A stretch of 21,419 nt of DNA from a virus. Position numbers and translations under genes: made by a program. Shown here piece after piece: positions 14,817-21,419 of the stretch. The notes under the pieces are model-generated. The model was not told the origin of the DNA, ran no database searches, and saw nothing but the letters and a program-made list of their open reading frames with translations. The DNA lies in the IMG/VR virus record IMGVR_UViG_3300005915_000957, positions 1 through 21,419 of that record. One strand, written 5' to 3'. The stretch's first letter is position 1; every line of letters begins with the position of its first letter.

Positions 14817-15473
14817 TTACAGTAAATCGGCAAGTGCTTGATTAGCAACGTCACGTTCTTTTTGTGTTCCGAACGGGTTGCCCTTTATACCTTCTACCTT
14901 TTGACGAGGTAAATCACCGCCTGGGGCAGTGCCTTCGTATCTAGGTTTCTCGGTAAAAGTACCTGCCTTACGTGTTATTTCGAGTGTGCTGTCATGGCTA
15001 TCTTTTACAAATCCCTCTACAGTTACTTTATTAGCATGTTGACCTGTTCTATTGTAATAGTCTTTTATCGCAGATACGACTTCGCTTTTTTTAGCGAGGT
15101 TATATTTCGGTAAAACTCTATCCACAGAACCTAATGTTTCAGAAGCAGACCGTCTTTCCATTGCTAATTCCATGTCATTCTGTCTCTTCTTCAACTCGCT
15201 TAATTCAGCAAGCATCGGGTCAGGTGTCATAGCTTGAACTTTCGGAGTTGTCTGCTCAGTTTCAACATAGTTATCTTCCTGTGCTGTTTTCTGAACTAAC
15301 AATGATGGGTCGCCTTTAAATCCGCCATTCTTGTCCCGAACAAGTGGAACATAACTTTCCCATGCTTCTTGTGGATTGGAACTATACCAAGCAATATCCT
15401 TTTCTAGCCTAGCCTTGTTACTTGCACTAACAGCTTTCTCGGTTTCCATAGCTTCTTGGTGTTTCGTTTGCAT
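14817..15473 (-). CDS. Capsid scaffold, C-terminal part (-1 frame)
   Basis: A 218-codon frame if counted from the ATG at 15473, but it is open back to 15509 and has no clear ribosome site, so I read it as the continuation of the upstream fragment. The protein is highly charged and helical: QTKHQEAMETEKAVSASNK near the start, then LAELSELKKRQNDMELAMER, a likely coiled coil. A basic, probably helical C-terminus (GTQKERDVANQALADLL) could be the coat-binding end. Scaffolds guide coat protein into a prohead and then leave or are cleaved. Low sequence conservation is normal for this class, so the call rests on composition and position between portal and capsid genes. Confidence 0.75.
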   Translation of the reverse strand: MQTKHQEAMETEKAVSASNKARLEKDIAWYSSNPQEAWESYVPLVRDKNGGFKGDPSLLVQKTAQEDNYVETEQTTPKVQAMTPDPMLAELSELKKRQNDMELAMERRSASETLGSVDRVLPKYNLAKKSEVVSAIKDYYNRTGQHANKVTVEGFVKDSHDSTLEITRKAGTFTEKPRYEGTAPGGDLPRQKVEGIKGNPFGTQKERDVANQALADLL

Positions 15474-15637
15474 CCACTTTTCATAGTGTTTAGAGATTCT
15501 TTGATAACTTCAGCACTTGCGGAAGGAACTTGAATTGTTTTCCCGTCCCATTGAACCTCAACAAGTCCGTCAGTTGTTGTCTGATTCTCGGTAGATTCGG
15601 TTTTGGTTGCCTCTGTTCCTTCAGTTTCGTTACTCAT
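15404..15637 (-). CDS. Capsid scaffold, N-terminal part (zero frame)
   Basis: The frame codes for 77 residues from a good start (AGAGGAG ribosome site 8-9 nt before ATG). It is acidic and rich in Ser/Thr/Glu, and contains the segment VEVQWDGKTIQVPS, the DGK-x-x-x-VP signature I associate with phage scaffold proteins. After about residue 50 the reading becomes implausible (SGCKRNTKKLWKPRK) and soon stops. From 15509 the -1 frame is open and reads SKHYEKWMQTKHQEAM, continuing into the C-terminal part below. The two pieces together would be one scaffold of about 265-270 residues, lying as expected between portal and capsid. Either a programmed frameshift, a mutation or an assembly error separates them. 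Confidence 0.7.
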   Translation of the reverse strand: MSNETEGTEATKTESTENQTTTDGLVEVQWDGKTIQVPSASAEVIKESLNTMKSGCKRNTKKLWKPRKLLVQVTRLG

Positions 15638-15685
15638 TTTGTTGCTCCTCTAGGATTCCGTTTCGGTGTCTGTTGCGTTCATTCG

Positions 15686-17698
15686 CTATTGCGAACTCGC
15701 TTCAGTTCCACCTTCTTGGCTCGTCCCTTGGTTGGTTTCTTGTTCAGCTTCTGGAGGCGGTGCTAACTGTGCATACGCAGCCTGTTGAAGCTTTGCGGTT
15801 GCTTGAATATGTCCTACATACAATTGTGTTATACGGGAAGCATCTTCGTCAGCAGGCTGCCCGTTTGCATCTGGTTGTGCTTGTTTAAGTAATTCGGAAA
15901 ATCTCGGTGTATTCATTTCCTGATAGTGAACTCTTAGGTGAGTCGCATGGTCTTGCCACGGATATGGTATTGGCGCTTCACCGTCAAACATCTCTATGTT
16001 TTCAAGATACGCTTGGTTACTGTGCATTCTCATTCCTTCAAACACCGAACCTGGCAATGCAAATTCTAATAACTCAGTCGCTTTTCTTGCATCAGGTGCT
16101 CCTGTCAACGGGTCAACTATCAGACCAGCAGCAAAGAAATCGCCTATCTCTTGCTTGACTGCACCTGGACTTCGCATATTTGTTCCCGTCATCTTTACAT
16201 TTATACGGGCAACGCTGTCCAACATAGTTGCTTTGAAGTTGTTAATTACTATCGGTCTACCATCTCTGACAAATGACATCGCTTGGTCAGGTATCTTCTC
16301 TGCACGTATACGGAGAATCTTGTCGCCCATACGTGCCCAACCAGCAGCTTTAAAGTTGTCAAGAGTAGTATATGGTAACATGTCTTGGTCTTGAAGGTTC
16401 TGGGCATGTAAATCGCTTCGTACGCCACTGACAGCTCCACCTTGCGATGCACCATGCCATGACTGTATATCACGGATAGCACCTTTTAAATCTGAACGCT
16501 CTTGAGAAATCCACTGAGGAAGTGATTCAACTTTCAGCATATGCGGTGGTTGTACACCTTCATACTCTACTACCTCGCTAGTATTCCATATATCGGCTAC
16601 ACCAGCAGTTGTTGGTAATCCCCATTTCATGTGAGCCATGTTATCTACATTGTCAACCATACTGGAAACGATTATATTTAATGCTCTCTGTAATGGTATC
16701 TGAGTTTCAATAGAACTTCTTGCCCAGAACTCACCCGCACTCTTTTCTCCGTGAACATGAATTACTGGATAGCCCGTCATTGTTTCAAATTGCCAACGCC
16801 ATTTTCCTCTATTTTCTTCTAATAATTTCCCACTAGCATAAGGTATAACTAATCCATCGGGTGCTGTGTCATTTGGTTTCTGCATGAATATAAATTCATT
16901 AGTTGTATCTTTATGTAAACCATCACGTTTCCCACGAGAAATCCAATCTAAGCTTCCCTCATCTACGCTCTGCATTGAGTCTGGCGTTACTCCTTCGCCA
17001 AGTTTACCATATTTATCACGGAAATATCCAAGTGGTCGTGACTCTCTCCAGAAAATCCATTCCTTCTCATCGAGGTCACGAGGGTCAAGTGGACAACCTA
17101 AGTGGTGAGGTGGTCTGACATCTCCAGCGATTGCACCAATCTTAACAAGTGCTTTTACAGGCAATCCACTATCATCATATATTGGTTCGTCATTCTCATC
17201 GGTTACAATTTCGCCTTCAGATTCATCTTCATTATACCTTATAAAGATTAAGAAGTTTGCAAAGTCCATAAGGAAATCATTACCAGCTATTTCTTTCTCG
17301 GCAAATCGCCACTCGTCCCAATACGCATCAAGTATATCGTTTGCTGTACGTGCTGACATGATAGCATCTGCTGCTAAACTTTTCGGAACTGCTTGCCAAG
17401 TGGGTCTTCCTATAGAGAGGTTTGCAACCATAGCTCTTTTCCACGGGCCAATCATATCGTCAGTTACATAATTCAATCCTTCAGGTGCTTTAAGCGCAGA
17501 AAATACATTTGAGGTCGTGTCAACAACTCCCCACTGCTGTCCTCTTGAGAACGCTGCGTTGAGTAACCATTGGCGATACGTGGCATTATTCTGCTCGTTG
17601 TATATCCGTATCTTATCCTCAATATGACTGATGATTTCTGGAAGTGGTTCTTTTCCAGTTAGTACATATTTATCGGGAAATTCTTGTTTAACAGCCAT
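15686..17698 (-). CDS. Portal protein, P22-like long type
   Basis: A 670-residue protein forming the dodecameric ring at one capsid vertex, the channel for DNA entry and exit and the docking site of terminase and neck proteins. The N-terminal region has the aromatic SRGQQWGV segment seen in long podovirus-type portals, followed by PWKRAMVANLSIGRPTW. The middle contains a WxxRE-type segment (KEWIFWRESRPLGYFRDKYG) and the clip/stem region, followed by long helices. The C-terminal 60 residues turn Gln/Ala/Glu-rich (EQETNQGTSQEGGTEASSQ), resembling the extended barrel or disordered tail of long portals. The length is close to that of P22-like portals (about 700) and longer than HK97-type portals (about 400). 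A GGAG ribosome site precedes the ATG. Position directly after terminase and before scaffold and capsid strengthens the call. Confidence 0.88.
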   Translation of the reverse strand: MAVKQEFPDKYVLTGKEPLPEIISHIEDKIRIYNEQNNATYRQWLLNAAFSRGQQWGVVDTTSNVFSALKAPEGLNYVTDDMIGPWKRAMVANLSIGRPTWQAVPKSLAADAIMSARTANDILDAYWDEWRFAEKEIAGNDFLMDFANFLIFIRYNEDESEGEIVTDENDEPIYDDSGLPVKALVKIGAIAGDVRPPHHLGCPLDPRDLDEKEWIFWRESRPLGYFRDKYGKLGEGVTPDSMQSVDEGSLDWISRGKRDGLHKDTTNEFIFMQKPNDTAPDGLVIPYASGKLLEENRGKWRWQFETMTGYPVIHVHGEKSAGEFWARSSIETQIPLQRALNIIVSSMVDNVDNMAHMKWGLPTTAGVADIWNTSEVVEYEGVQPPHMLKVESLPQWISQERSDLKGAIRDIQSWHGASQGGAVSGVRSDLHAQNLQDQDMLPYTTLDNFKAAGWARMGDKILRIRAEKIPDQAMSFVRDGRPIVINNFKATMLDSVARINVKMTGTNMRSPGAVKQEIGDFFAAGLIVDPLTGAPDARKATELLEFALPGSVFEGMRMHSNQAYLENIEMFDGEAPIPYPWQDHATHLRVHYQEMNTPRFSELLKQAQPDANGQPADEDASRITQLYVGHIQATAKLQQAAYAQLAPPPEAEQETNQGTSQEGGTEASSQ

Positions 17699-17701
17699 TT
17701 A

Positions 17702-17926
17702 TTACTCCATTTTGTAAAAATCATCAACAGAAACGTCAGAAGGAATTTTTCCAACCCACCACCATTCTCCACGGTTTTTATGTTTTTCGTGTGGTTCGGT
17801 TACTAGTATTTTTAATTCCACCGATAGGTGATAATGGTCTTGGTCGTCTATGTAAATATCATCTTTCTTTTTAGGATGTATTGCAGCACAAAATATTTGT
17901 CCATTTTTGCGAATCCTAACAGCCAT
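17702..17926 (-). CDS. Small conserved-looking phage protein, function unknown
   Basis: A 74-residue protein with no membrane segment. It begins MAVRIRKNGQIFCAAIHP, then has an acidic stretch (KKKDDIYIDDQDHYHLS) and an aromatic patch (GEWWWVGK). The composition suggests a small beta-rich domain. As I recall it, similar short proteins occur beside portal genes in podovirus-like genomes, but I cannot name a family. The ribosome site GGGAG is well placed, and the stop is only 3 bases before the portal ATG, so the two are probably translationally coupled. It may be a minor structural or assembly protein. Confidence 0.7.
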   Translation of the reverse strand: MAVRIRKNGQIFCAAIHPKKKDDIYIDDQDHYHLSVELKILVTEPHEKHKNRGEWWWVGKIPSDVSVDDFYKME

Positions 17927-17940
17927 TCATTACTCCCTGT

Positions 17941-18231
17941 TTAGTCAGCACCTAATTGTATACCGAACTCAGCTATCTCTGCTTCGGTAGCTTCTCCCCG
18001 TGCTACCATATGCTTATATCTCTCGTGCTTCTTTGCTTCGTCACTTGCTTTCTTTTTCTCAGCCTTGTCATATCGCTTCTCATGAACGCTTTTCATAATT
18101 TCTACCGCAGCATGAGGACTCGTTGACATCATAATAAATGCCTGTGCTCTCATTAACATATAGACAAGACAACCTATAGTTGCTATGAGTCCGACTACTG
18201 ATACGATTGCGATAACGTCACCAATTCCCAT
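17941..18231 (-). CDS. Small membrane-anchored protein of unknown function
   Basis: A 96-residue protein. Residues about 4-28 form one strong membrane helix (VIAIVSVVGLIATIGCLVYML). The rest is a highly charged, probably helical or coiled tail (EKRYDKAEKKKASDEAKKHE). The start lies inside terL with a strong GGAGG ribosome site. A single-pass protein with a cytoplasmic coiled tail could be a lysis accessory, a membrane anchor or an assembly factor; I recognise no family. The position between terminase and portal is notable because packaging genes are usually adjacent there. Confidence 0.75.
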   Translation of the reverse strand: MGIGDVIAIVSVVGLIATIGCLVYMLMRAQAFIMMSTSPHAAVEIMKSVHEKRYDKAEKKKASDEAKKHERYKHMVARGEATEAEIAEFGIQLGAD

Positions 18232-20779
18232 AACGACCTCCAGCTACTCGTTTCTTAGTATCCGCCATTCTTGCTAACTGCATATCAACTAGACTCACTG
18301 GCTTTGTAAGTTTCATATTCGTGCTGAAATCTCTAGGGAATGCTGAGTCTATATATTTGAGTGCTGTACAATTATGTACAATCACACCGTTAGCAGCAAA
18401 ATTATGCGTATCTTCAACAAACATATTGTATACATCTGAATATCCGTATGGTTCAACCGAAACAACTTTGTGATTTAAGACGCCTTGATTTTTGAGCTTA
18501 TAATATTGACGTACGGACATGCCGTATTTCTCTCTAATATTTGTATGTACAGAACTCTGTCTACACTTATCATTACAATATTTAACCCTATTGACAAGGT
18601 GTTTATACGTCATAAATGCACTTCCACACTCGTGACACATAACTTCTGCATCCTTAGTCTCATCATCCCAAAACTTCTTAATACTGACATTCCTTAATTC
18701 ATCCAACTTCTCTGGATTTTCCTCTCGATATTTCTTGAAGTATTTAACCTGACCCTTACCACGGATACTCCGCAATCTTCTTGTTTCATCAGTAATACCA
18801 TTTGCCATATTTTCACGTTGTTTCTTACCGTGTACTTTGCCCTTACTGTGCATACTTGCGTGTTTTGCACGTGTTACTAATTCCAAATTGTCAGGAGAGT
18901 TGTTTAATTTATTACTATCCTTATGATGAACATTCCATGTCCACCCATCTTTTGGTAATTTTTCTACACAGTCGTTGTACACAACCCTATGTGCTGATGC
19001 CTGTACACCATTGTTCAATGTAAGAGTAAGGTGTCCGTGATGATTAATATACTTATACAATGGCATAACACTATCGCCAGTTTCCAACTCGCAGGCCTGT
19101 ACCCACTCTCCATTTCTAAGCATAATAGGGTGGCTAGGAGTACACACGATATAATTACCTTCACTAAACATAACCCTGATTACTTCTGCACCTTCTTGTG
19201 TTTTGCGCACATCGCTGAACTTGCTTGCTGTTATTCTTCCTTCTTGTTCATTATAGCAGTATACATGCCCTTCTTTCCCCACCAAATCTTCTATCTTTTT
19301 ATCGCCTAATGTTGTGTTTATAATGGTATTACCGTGCAAACAGATGTGGTCTCGTTGGAGCGCTTTTATTTTCTCATTATCGCCATATTCTAAACTTGCG
19401 TGCTCGCTGTAGGTATGTGTACATTTAGGACAAATCCTATACGTGCCATCTCGGAATCCAGAATCTACTGATTCAATCCCCTTAACCCAATCGTTATCGC
19501 CAGGTAGCAGTGGCATCTTCATTCCGATTAGTTTCGCTTCATACATGTATTTTTCTATTATAGTGTATTTAGTACCTTCCATTTTCCTACTCATTGACGG
19601 GTCACATCTCCACCACCGAACTCTCGCTCTCGTATCATCTGTGTATTGCGCCTCGGTCGGGTAGAACTCCATCTGTGCTATCTGAATACGTTTCAGCTTA
19701 TCGCTAATTGCTTTTACGGATTCCTTGATAGTAGATGAACTGAGATAAAGCTCATCGAAAATATACTTCATTGCTTTTTTACCAGCACGTTTATGATACG
19801 ATACGAAAGTGACTGCTGTGACACCAGTGCGAAAAGTTTTGTCTTCACCTGTGCCTCCATGATCCACCCCGATTCCTATGTCATCACTTGGGTGAGGAAT
19901 TAAATTCCTGTCTAATATAGTTTGTCTTGAACACCCTAAATAAACTTTACCTTCCCAAGCATCCCAAGAGCCTTCCACGTCACGAGCATATTCCCTAGCT
20001 GACTTGTTTCTTTTCTGTCTGCTAATATACTTGTCAGGAAGCCAATGTTTGTTTTCCATTACAGGAATGTGTATATACTTAAACTCAGGATTATATTTCT
20101 CGAATATATTCGGGTCTGTAGAATACTGATAGTCCTCATTCTCAAAGAACAACTCGTGAAGAAATGAGCCGTGTCTTGGATTACATACTCCAAATGCCGT
20201 ATGATATTTAACAACAGCATCTAATTTTTCTGGCTCAGTCGAAACACACTCACCAGTATTTTTGTCAAATTCTGGCACTATCATTGTCCCGTCACTATAA
20301 TATCTTCTAAATGATTTCCGTCTAATTCTTTCGAGAGCAAGTGCGTCCCATACTTCTCTTTGACATTGCTCCATTTGGTCAAATGCAGCGAAAGCAAGGT
20401 TGAAAGATTGCAGATGGTCAACCCCATCTAAGTGAGTAAAGTGTATTTCACTCCCATTAATTAATTCAACTTTCGAATCTTTATCCCAGTATTGCTTAAT
20501 CCAACTCCTTGGGAGCCAACGAAACAGTTCCGGTAGTGTTGTCTTCTTGAAGTCTAAGTGTTTATTTCTTCCGAGCACCCCGCAACTTCCTGCACAGTTT
20601 CCGAAAATTTCTGAGTCTACGCAAAGCAAAATTGTCCTACAAACAAGAGCAGTCGTTTTACCGCTGCCATACCCCCCACTCCCGAGCAAATACGGTTTTT
20701 TACTATATACGAATTTAGCTTGTGCCGGGTTTAGAGTAGGAAAAATTAACTGGTTACTATCAACTTCTATTTTAGGCAA
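18218..20779 (-). CDS. terL: Terminase large subunit, interrupted by an HNH intein
   Basis: The 853-residue precursor would give a mature terminase of 529 residues, normal for the family, after intein removal. It is the DNA-packaging motor: an ATPase that pumps DNA through the portal and a nuclease that cuts concatemers. The ATPase domain has a Walker A motif GSGGYGSGKT at residues 33-42, a Walker B-type segment LAFAAFDQME with D134 and E137, and a coupling motif FGVCNP at 196-201. The RNase H-like nuclease domain has GIGVDHGG with D306, CDPS with D393, and a third motif split by the intein (RDHI before it, CTALKY after it). A CPKC pair at 450-453 may bind a metal. The usual Asp of D-A-L-R-Y is Thr here, so the catalytic set should be checked by alignment. 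Translation starts at TTG. The 3' end overlaps the next gene by 14 bases. No small terminase subunit is visible in the window. Confidence 0.95.
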   Translation of the reverse strand: MPKIEVDSNQLIFPTLNPAQAKFVYSKKPYLLGSGGYGSGKTTALVCRTILLCVDSEIFGNCAGSCGVLGRNKHLDFKKTTLPELFRWLPRSWIKQYWDKDSKVELINGSEIHFTHLDGVDHLQSFNLAFAAFDQMEQCQREVWDALALERIRRKSFRRYYSDGTMIVPEFDKNTGECVSTEPEKLDAVVKYHTAFGVCNPRHGSFLHELFFENEDYQYSTDPNIFEKYNPEFKYIHIPVMENKHWLPDKYISRQKRNKSAREYARDVEGSWDAWEGKVYLGCSRQTILDRNLIPHPSDDIGIGVDHGGTGEDKTFRTGVTAVTFVSYHKRAGKKAMKYIFDELYLSSSTIKESVKAISDKLKRIQIAQMEFYPTEAQYTDDTRARVRWWRCDPSMSRKMEGTKYTIIEKYMYEAKLIGMKMPLLPGDNDWVKGIESVDSGFRDGTYRICPKCTHTYSEHASLEYGDNEKIKALQRDHICLHGNTIINTTLGDKKIEDLVGKEGHVYCYNEQEGRITASKFSDVRKTQEGAEVIRVMFSEGNYIVCTPSHPIMLRNGEWVQACELETGDSVMPLYKYINHHGHLTLTLNNGVQASAHRVVYNDCVEKLPKDGWTWNVHHKDSNKLNNSPDNLELVTRAKHASMHSKGKVHGKKQRENMANGITDETRRLRSIRGKGQVKYFKKYREENPEKLDELRNVSIKKFWDDETKDAEVMCHECGSAFMTYKHLVNRVKYCNDKCRQSSVHTNIREKYGMSVRQYYKLKNQGVLNHKVVSVEPYGYSDVYNMFVEDTHNFAANGVIVHNCTALKYIDSAFPRDFSTNMKLTKPVSLVDMQLARMADTKKRVAGGRYGNW
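18371..19342 (-). mobile_element. Intein with internal HNH homing endonuclease inside terL
   Basis: In-frame protein splicing element, residues 480-803 of the precursor (324 residues). It begins with Cys (CLHGNTIINT, block A). Block B is CTPSHPI with the T547-x-x-H550 pair. Block F is VYNMFVEDTHNFAANG with H792, and it ends in VIVHN with His-Asn at 802-803. The next extein residue is Cys804, so all class 1 splicing residues are present. Between the splicing halves lies an HNH domain (NVHHKDSNKLNNSPDNLELV, then H640 and H644) and a CxxC...CxxxC zinc knuckle at C715, C718, C735 and C739, a plausible DNA-binding element. The junction I479/C804 falls inside the third nuclease motif of the terminase, a conserved site where imprecise loss would kill the enzyme. 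Splicing should be autocatalytic and is expected to be active. Confidence 0.93.
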
Positions 20780-21359
20780 ATATCGCTCCTATATATTCTT
20801 CATACTGACTTGCGTTATTGTTCCTATACCCATACTGCTTATGGAAAGATATGTGACATTTCTCACAAAGAGTAATTCCGTTATTTTCATCAAACCGCAT
20901 TTCTTTATATCCAGTATAGCTATGTAAGTGATGTCCTATTAATTTACCACCAACCTTACCACATACTTGACAGGTATATTTGTCACGACCCAATACACTG
21001 TCGCGCCAATCTCTATAGTCGTCATTTTTTCTTCTGTCTGAGCGTTCTTCTTCTGTGAGTGATGGATTCCATTTCCAATGTTCCTCACCACAAAACATAC
21101 CCTTTCTCGCTCTACTCATACTGGCACAATGTTCCTTGGATAGTTTTATGCCAGTTTTAGCCCTTCTTATTCTTTCCCCGTGTATTGGTGATAATTTGAT
21201 TCCTTTGCTGATAGTCCTTATTTTTACGCCATTTCTACGTAGAGCACTAATAATTGCACCAACAGAGCAATTGAACTCTTTAGCAAGCATAGGGGAAGAA
21301 AATTCCTCACTATATAATTTGACAAGTTTTACGTTATCTAATATCAATCTTTTCGGCAT
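20772..21359 (-). CDS. Free-standing HNH homing-type endonuclease with NUMOD-like repeats
   Basis: A 195-residue protein. Residues about 20-45 resemble a helix-turn-helix (LAKEFNCSVGAIISALRRNG). Residues about 56-90 contain two copies of a NUMOD3-like motif (IKLSPIHGERIRRAKTG and IKLSKEHCASMSRARKG), which in homing endonucleases contacts DNA. Residues 130-173 form an HNH nuclease with two zinc-binding pairs (C130/C133 and C165/C168), the His pair H143-H144, N160, and H169/H173. Such genes cut a cognate allele so that their own DNA is copied in during repair. The gene abuts the preceding stop, and its last 8 bases overlap the terminase start, whose ribosome site lies inside it. HNH proteins that assist packaging also sit beside terminases in some phages, but the NUMOD-like repeats favour the homing class. 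Only a weak AGAAAG-like ribosome site precedes the ATG. Confidence 0.85.
   Translation of the reverse strand: MPKRLILDNVKLVKLYSEEFSSPMLAKEFNCSVGAIISALRRNGVKIRTISKGIKLSPIHGERIRRAKTGIKLSKEHCASMSRARKGMFCGEEHWKWNPSLTEEERSDRRKNDDYRDWRDSVLGRDKYTCQVCGKVGGKLIGHHLHSYTGYKEMRFDENNGITLCEKCHISFHKQYGYRNNNASQYEEYIGAIFA
20786..20790 (-). promoter_or_regulatory. Ribosome binding site that fixes the TTG start of the terminase
   Basis: AGGAG on the minus strand lies 6 nucleotides before a TTG codon at 20779-20777. There is no in-frame ATG until about residue 136, past the Walker A motif, so TTG must be the start. The site lies inside the 3' end of the upstream HNH gene. Confidence 0.8.
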
Positions 21360-21419
21360 CTATTTCTTTCTAAAGAATGCAATTAACATTATCACTGTAA
21401 TAGCAAATGCACTTGCGAA
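21360..21419 (-). CDS. C-terminal end of a small membrane protein (partial)
   Basis: The last 19 codons of a gene entering from the right edge, read on the minus strand and ending in TAG directly before the ATG of the next gene. The visible residues form a hydrophobic stretch (FASAFAITVIMLIAFF) followed by the basic tail RKK. This is a typical C-terminal membrane helix with a positive-inside end. A small holin-like or signal-anchor protein would fit, but nothing upstream is visible, so no function can be assigned. The zero-nucleotide gap to the next gene suggests translational coupling. Confidence 0.55.
   Translation of the reverse strand, partial: FASAFAITVIMLIAFFRKK

Noticed and set aside
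18485-19664. Plus-strand frames opposite the terminase and intein
   Set aside because: Antisense shadows of a well-supported gene; no ribosome sites or known motifs.
1-21419. CRISPR array, diversity-generating retroelement or insertion sequence
   Set aside because: No regularly spaced repeats, no reverse transcriptase, no transposase and no terminal inverted repeats were seen; the only mobile elements are the HNH gene and the intein.

Overview
The window is a block of late (packaging and virion) genes from a tailed bacteriophage or prophage. Every convincing gene lies on the minus strand, so transcription runs from high to low coordinates. The layout is typical of short-tailed, P22-like (podovirus-type) phages: a large terminase, a roughly 670-residue portal, a scaffold, an HK97-fold-type capsid protein, then connector, stabilisation and accessory virion genes. 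No tail tube, sheath or obvious tape measure is visible. The DNA is AT-rich. Many genes have strong AGGAGG-type ribosome sites, and at least three start with TTG. That would suit a low-GC Gram-positive host, but this is weak evidence. I saw no integrase, repressor or host gene, and no recognisable promoter, so the operon promoter probably lies to the right of the window.

In transcription order, 21419-17702 holds the tail of a small membrane protein, a free-standing HNH homing-type endonuclease, the large terminase interrupted by a 324-residue intein carrying its own HNH domain, and two small proteins. Region 17698-13496 holds the portal, a scaffold split by an apparent -1 frameshift, and the major capsid protein. 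Region 13495-12030 has two minus-strand hairpins and a protein that looks like a seven-bladed beta-propeller. Region 12029-11759 is the only large non-coding gap. It can fold, specifically on the minus strand, into a closed structure whose ends pair and which has a tRNA T-arm-like hairpin near its 3' end; I treat it as a candidate structured RNA of unknown class.

Region 11758-8140 holds an unknown charged protein, a probable head-to-tail adaptor, a protein with a C-terminal HeH/LEM-like helix pair, and a 547-residue protein that may be a P22 gp10-like DNA-stabilisation/hub protein. Region 8130-3265 is an accessory virion cassette of small proteins, including a 26-residue membrane peptide. It also has three paralogues of one beta-rich family and a beta-helix-like protein that carries the C-terminal module of that family. 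One paralogue lacks exactly this module, so domains have been exchanged within the cassette. Region 3159-1 holds a holin/XhlA-like small membrane protein and three proteins that look like internal or ejected virion proteins. One of these has 11-residue repeats; the last runs off the left edge.

Neighbouring genes mostly abut or overlap (TAATG, ATGA, TAAATG), which indicates one long polycistronic message with translational coupling. The points most worth following up are the double homing-endonuclease load at the terminase, the scaffold frameshift, the structured RNA gap and the shuffled C-terminal module.
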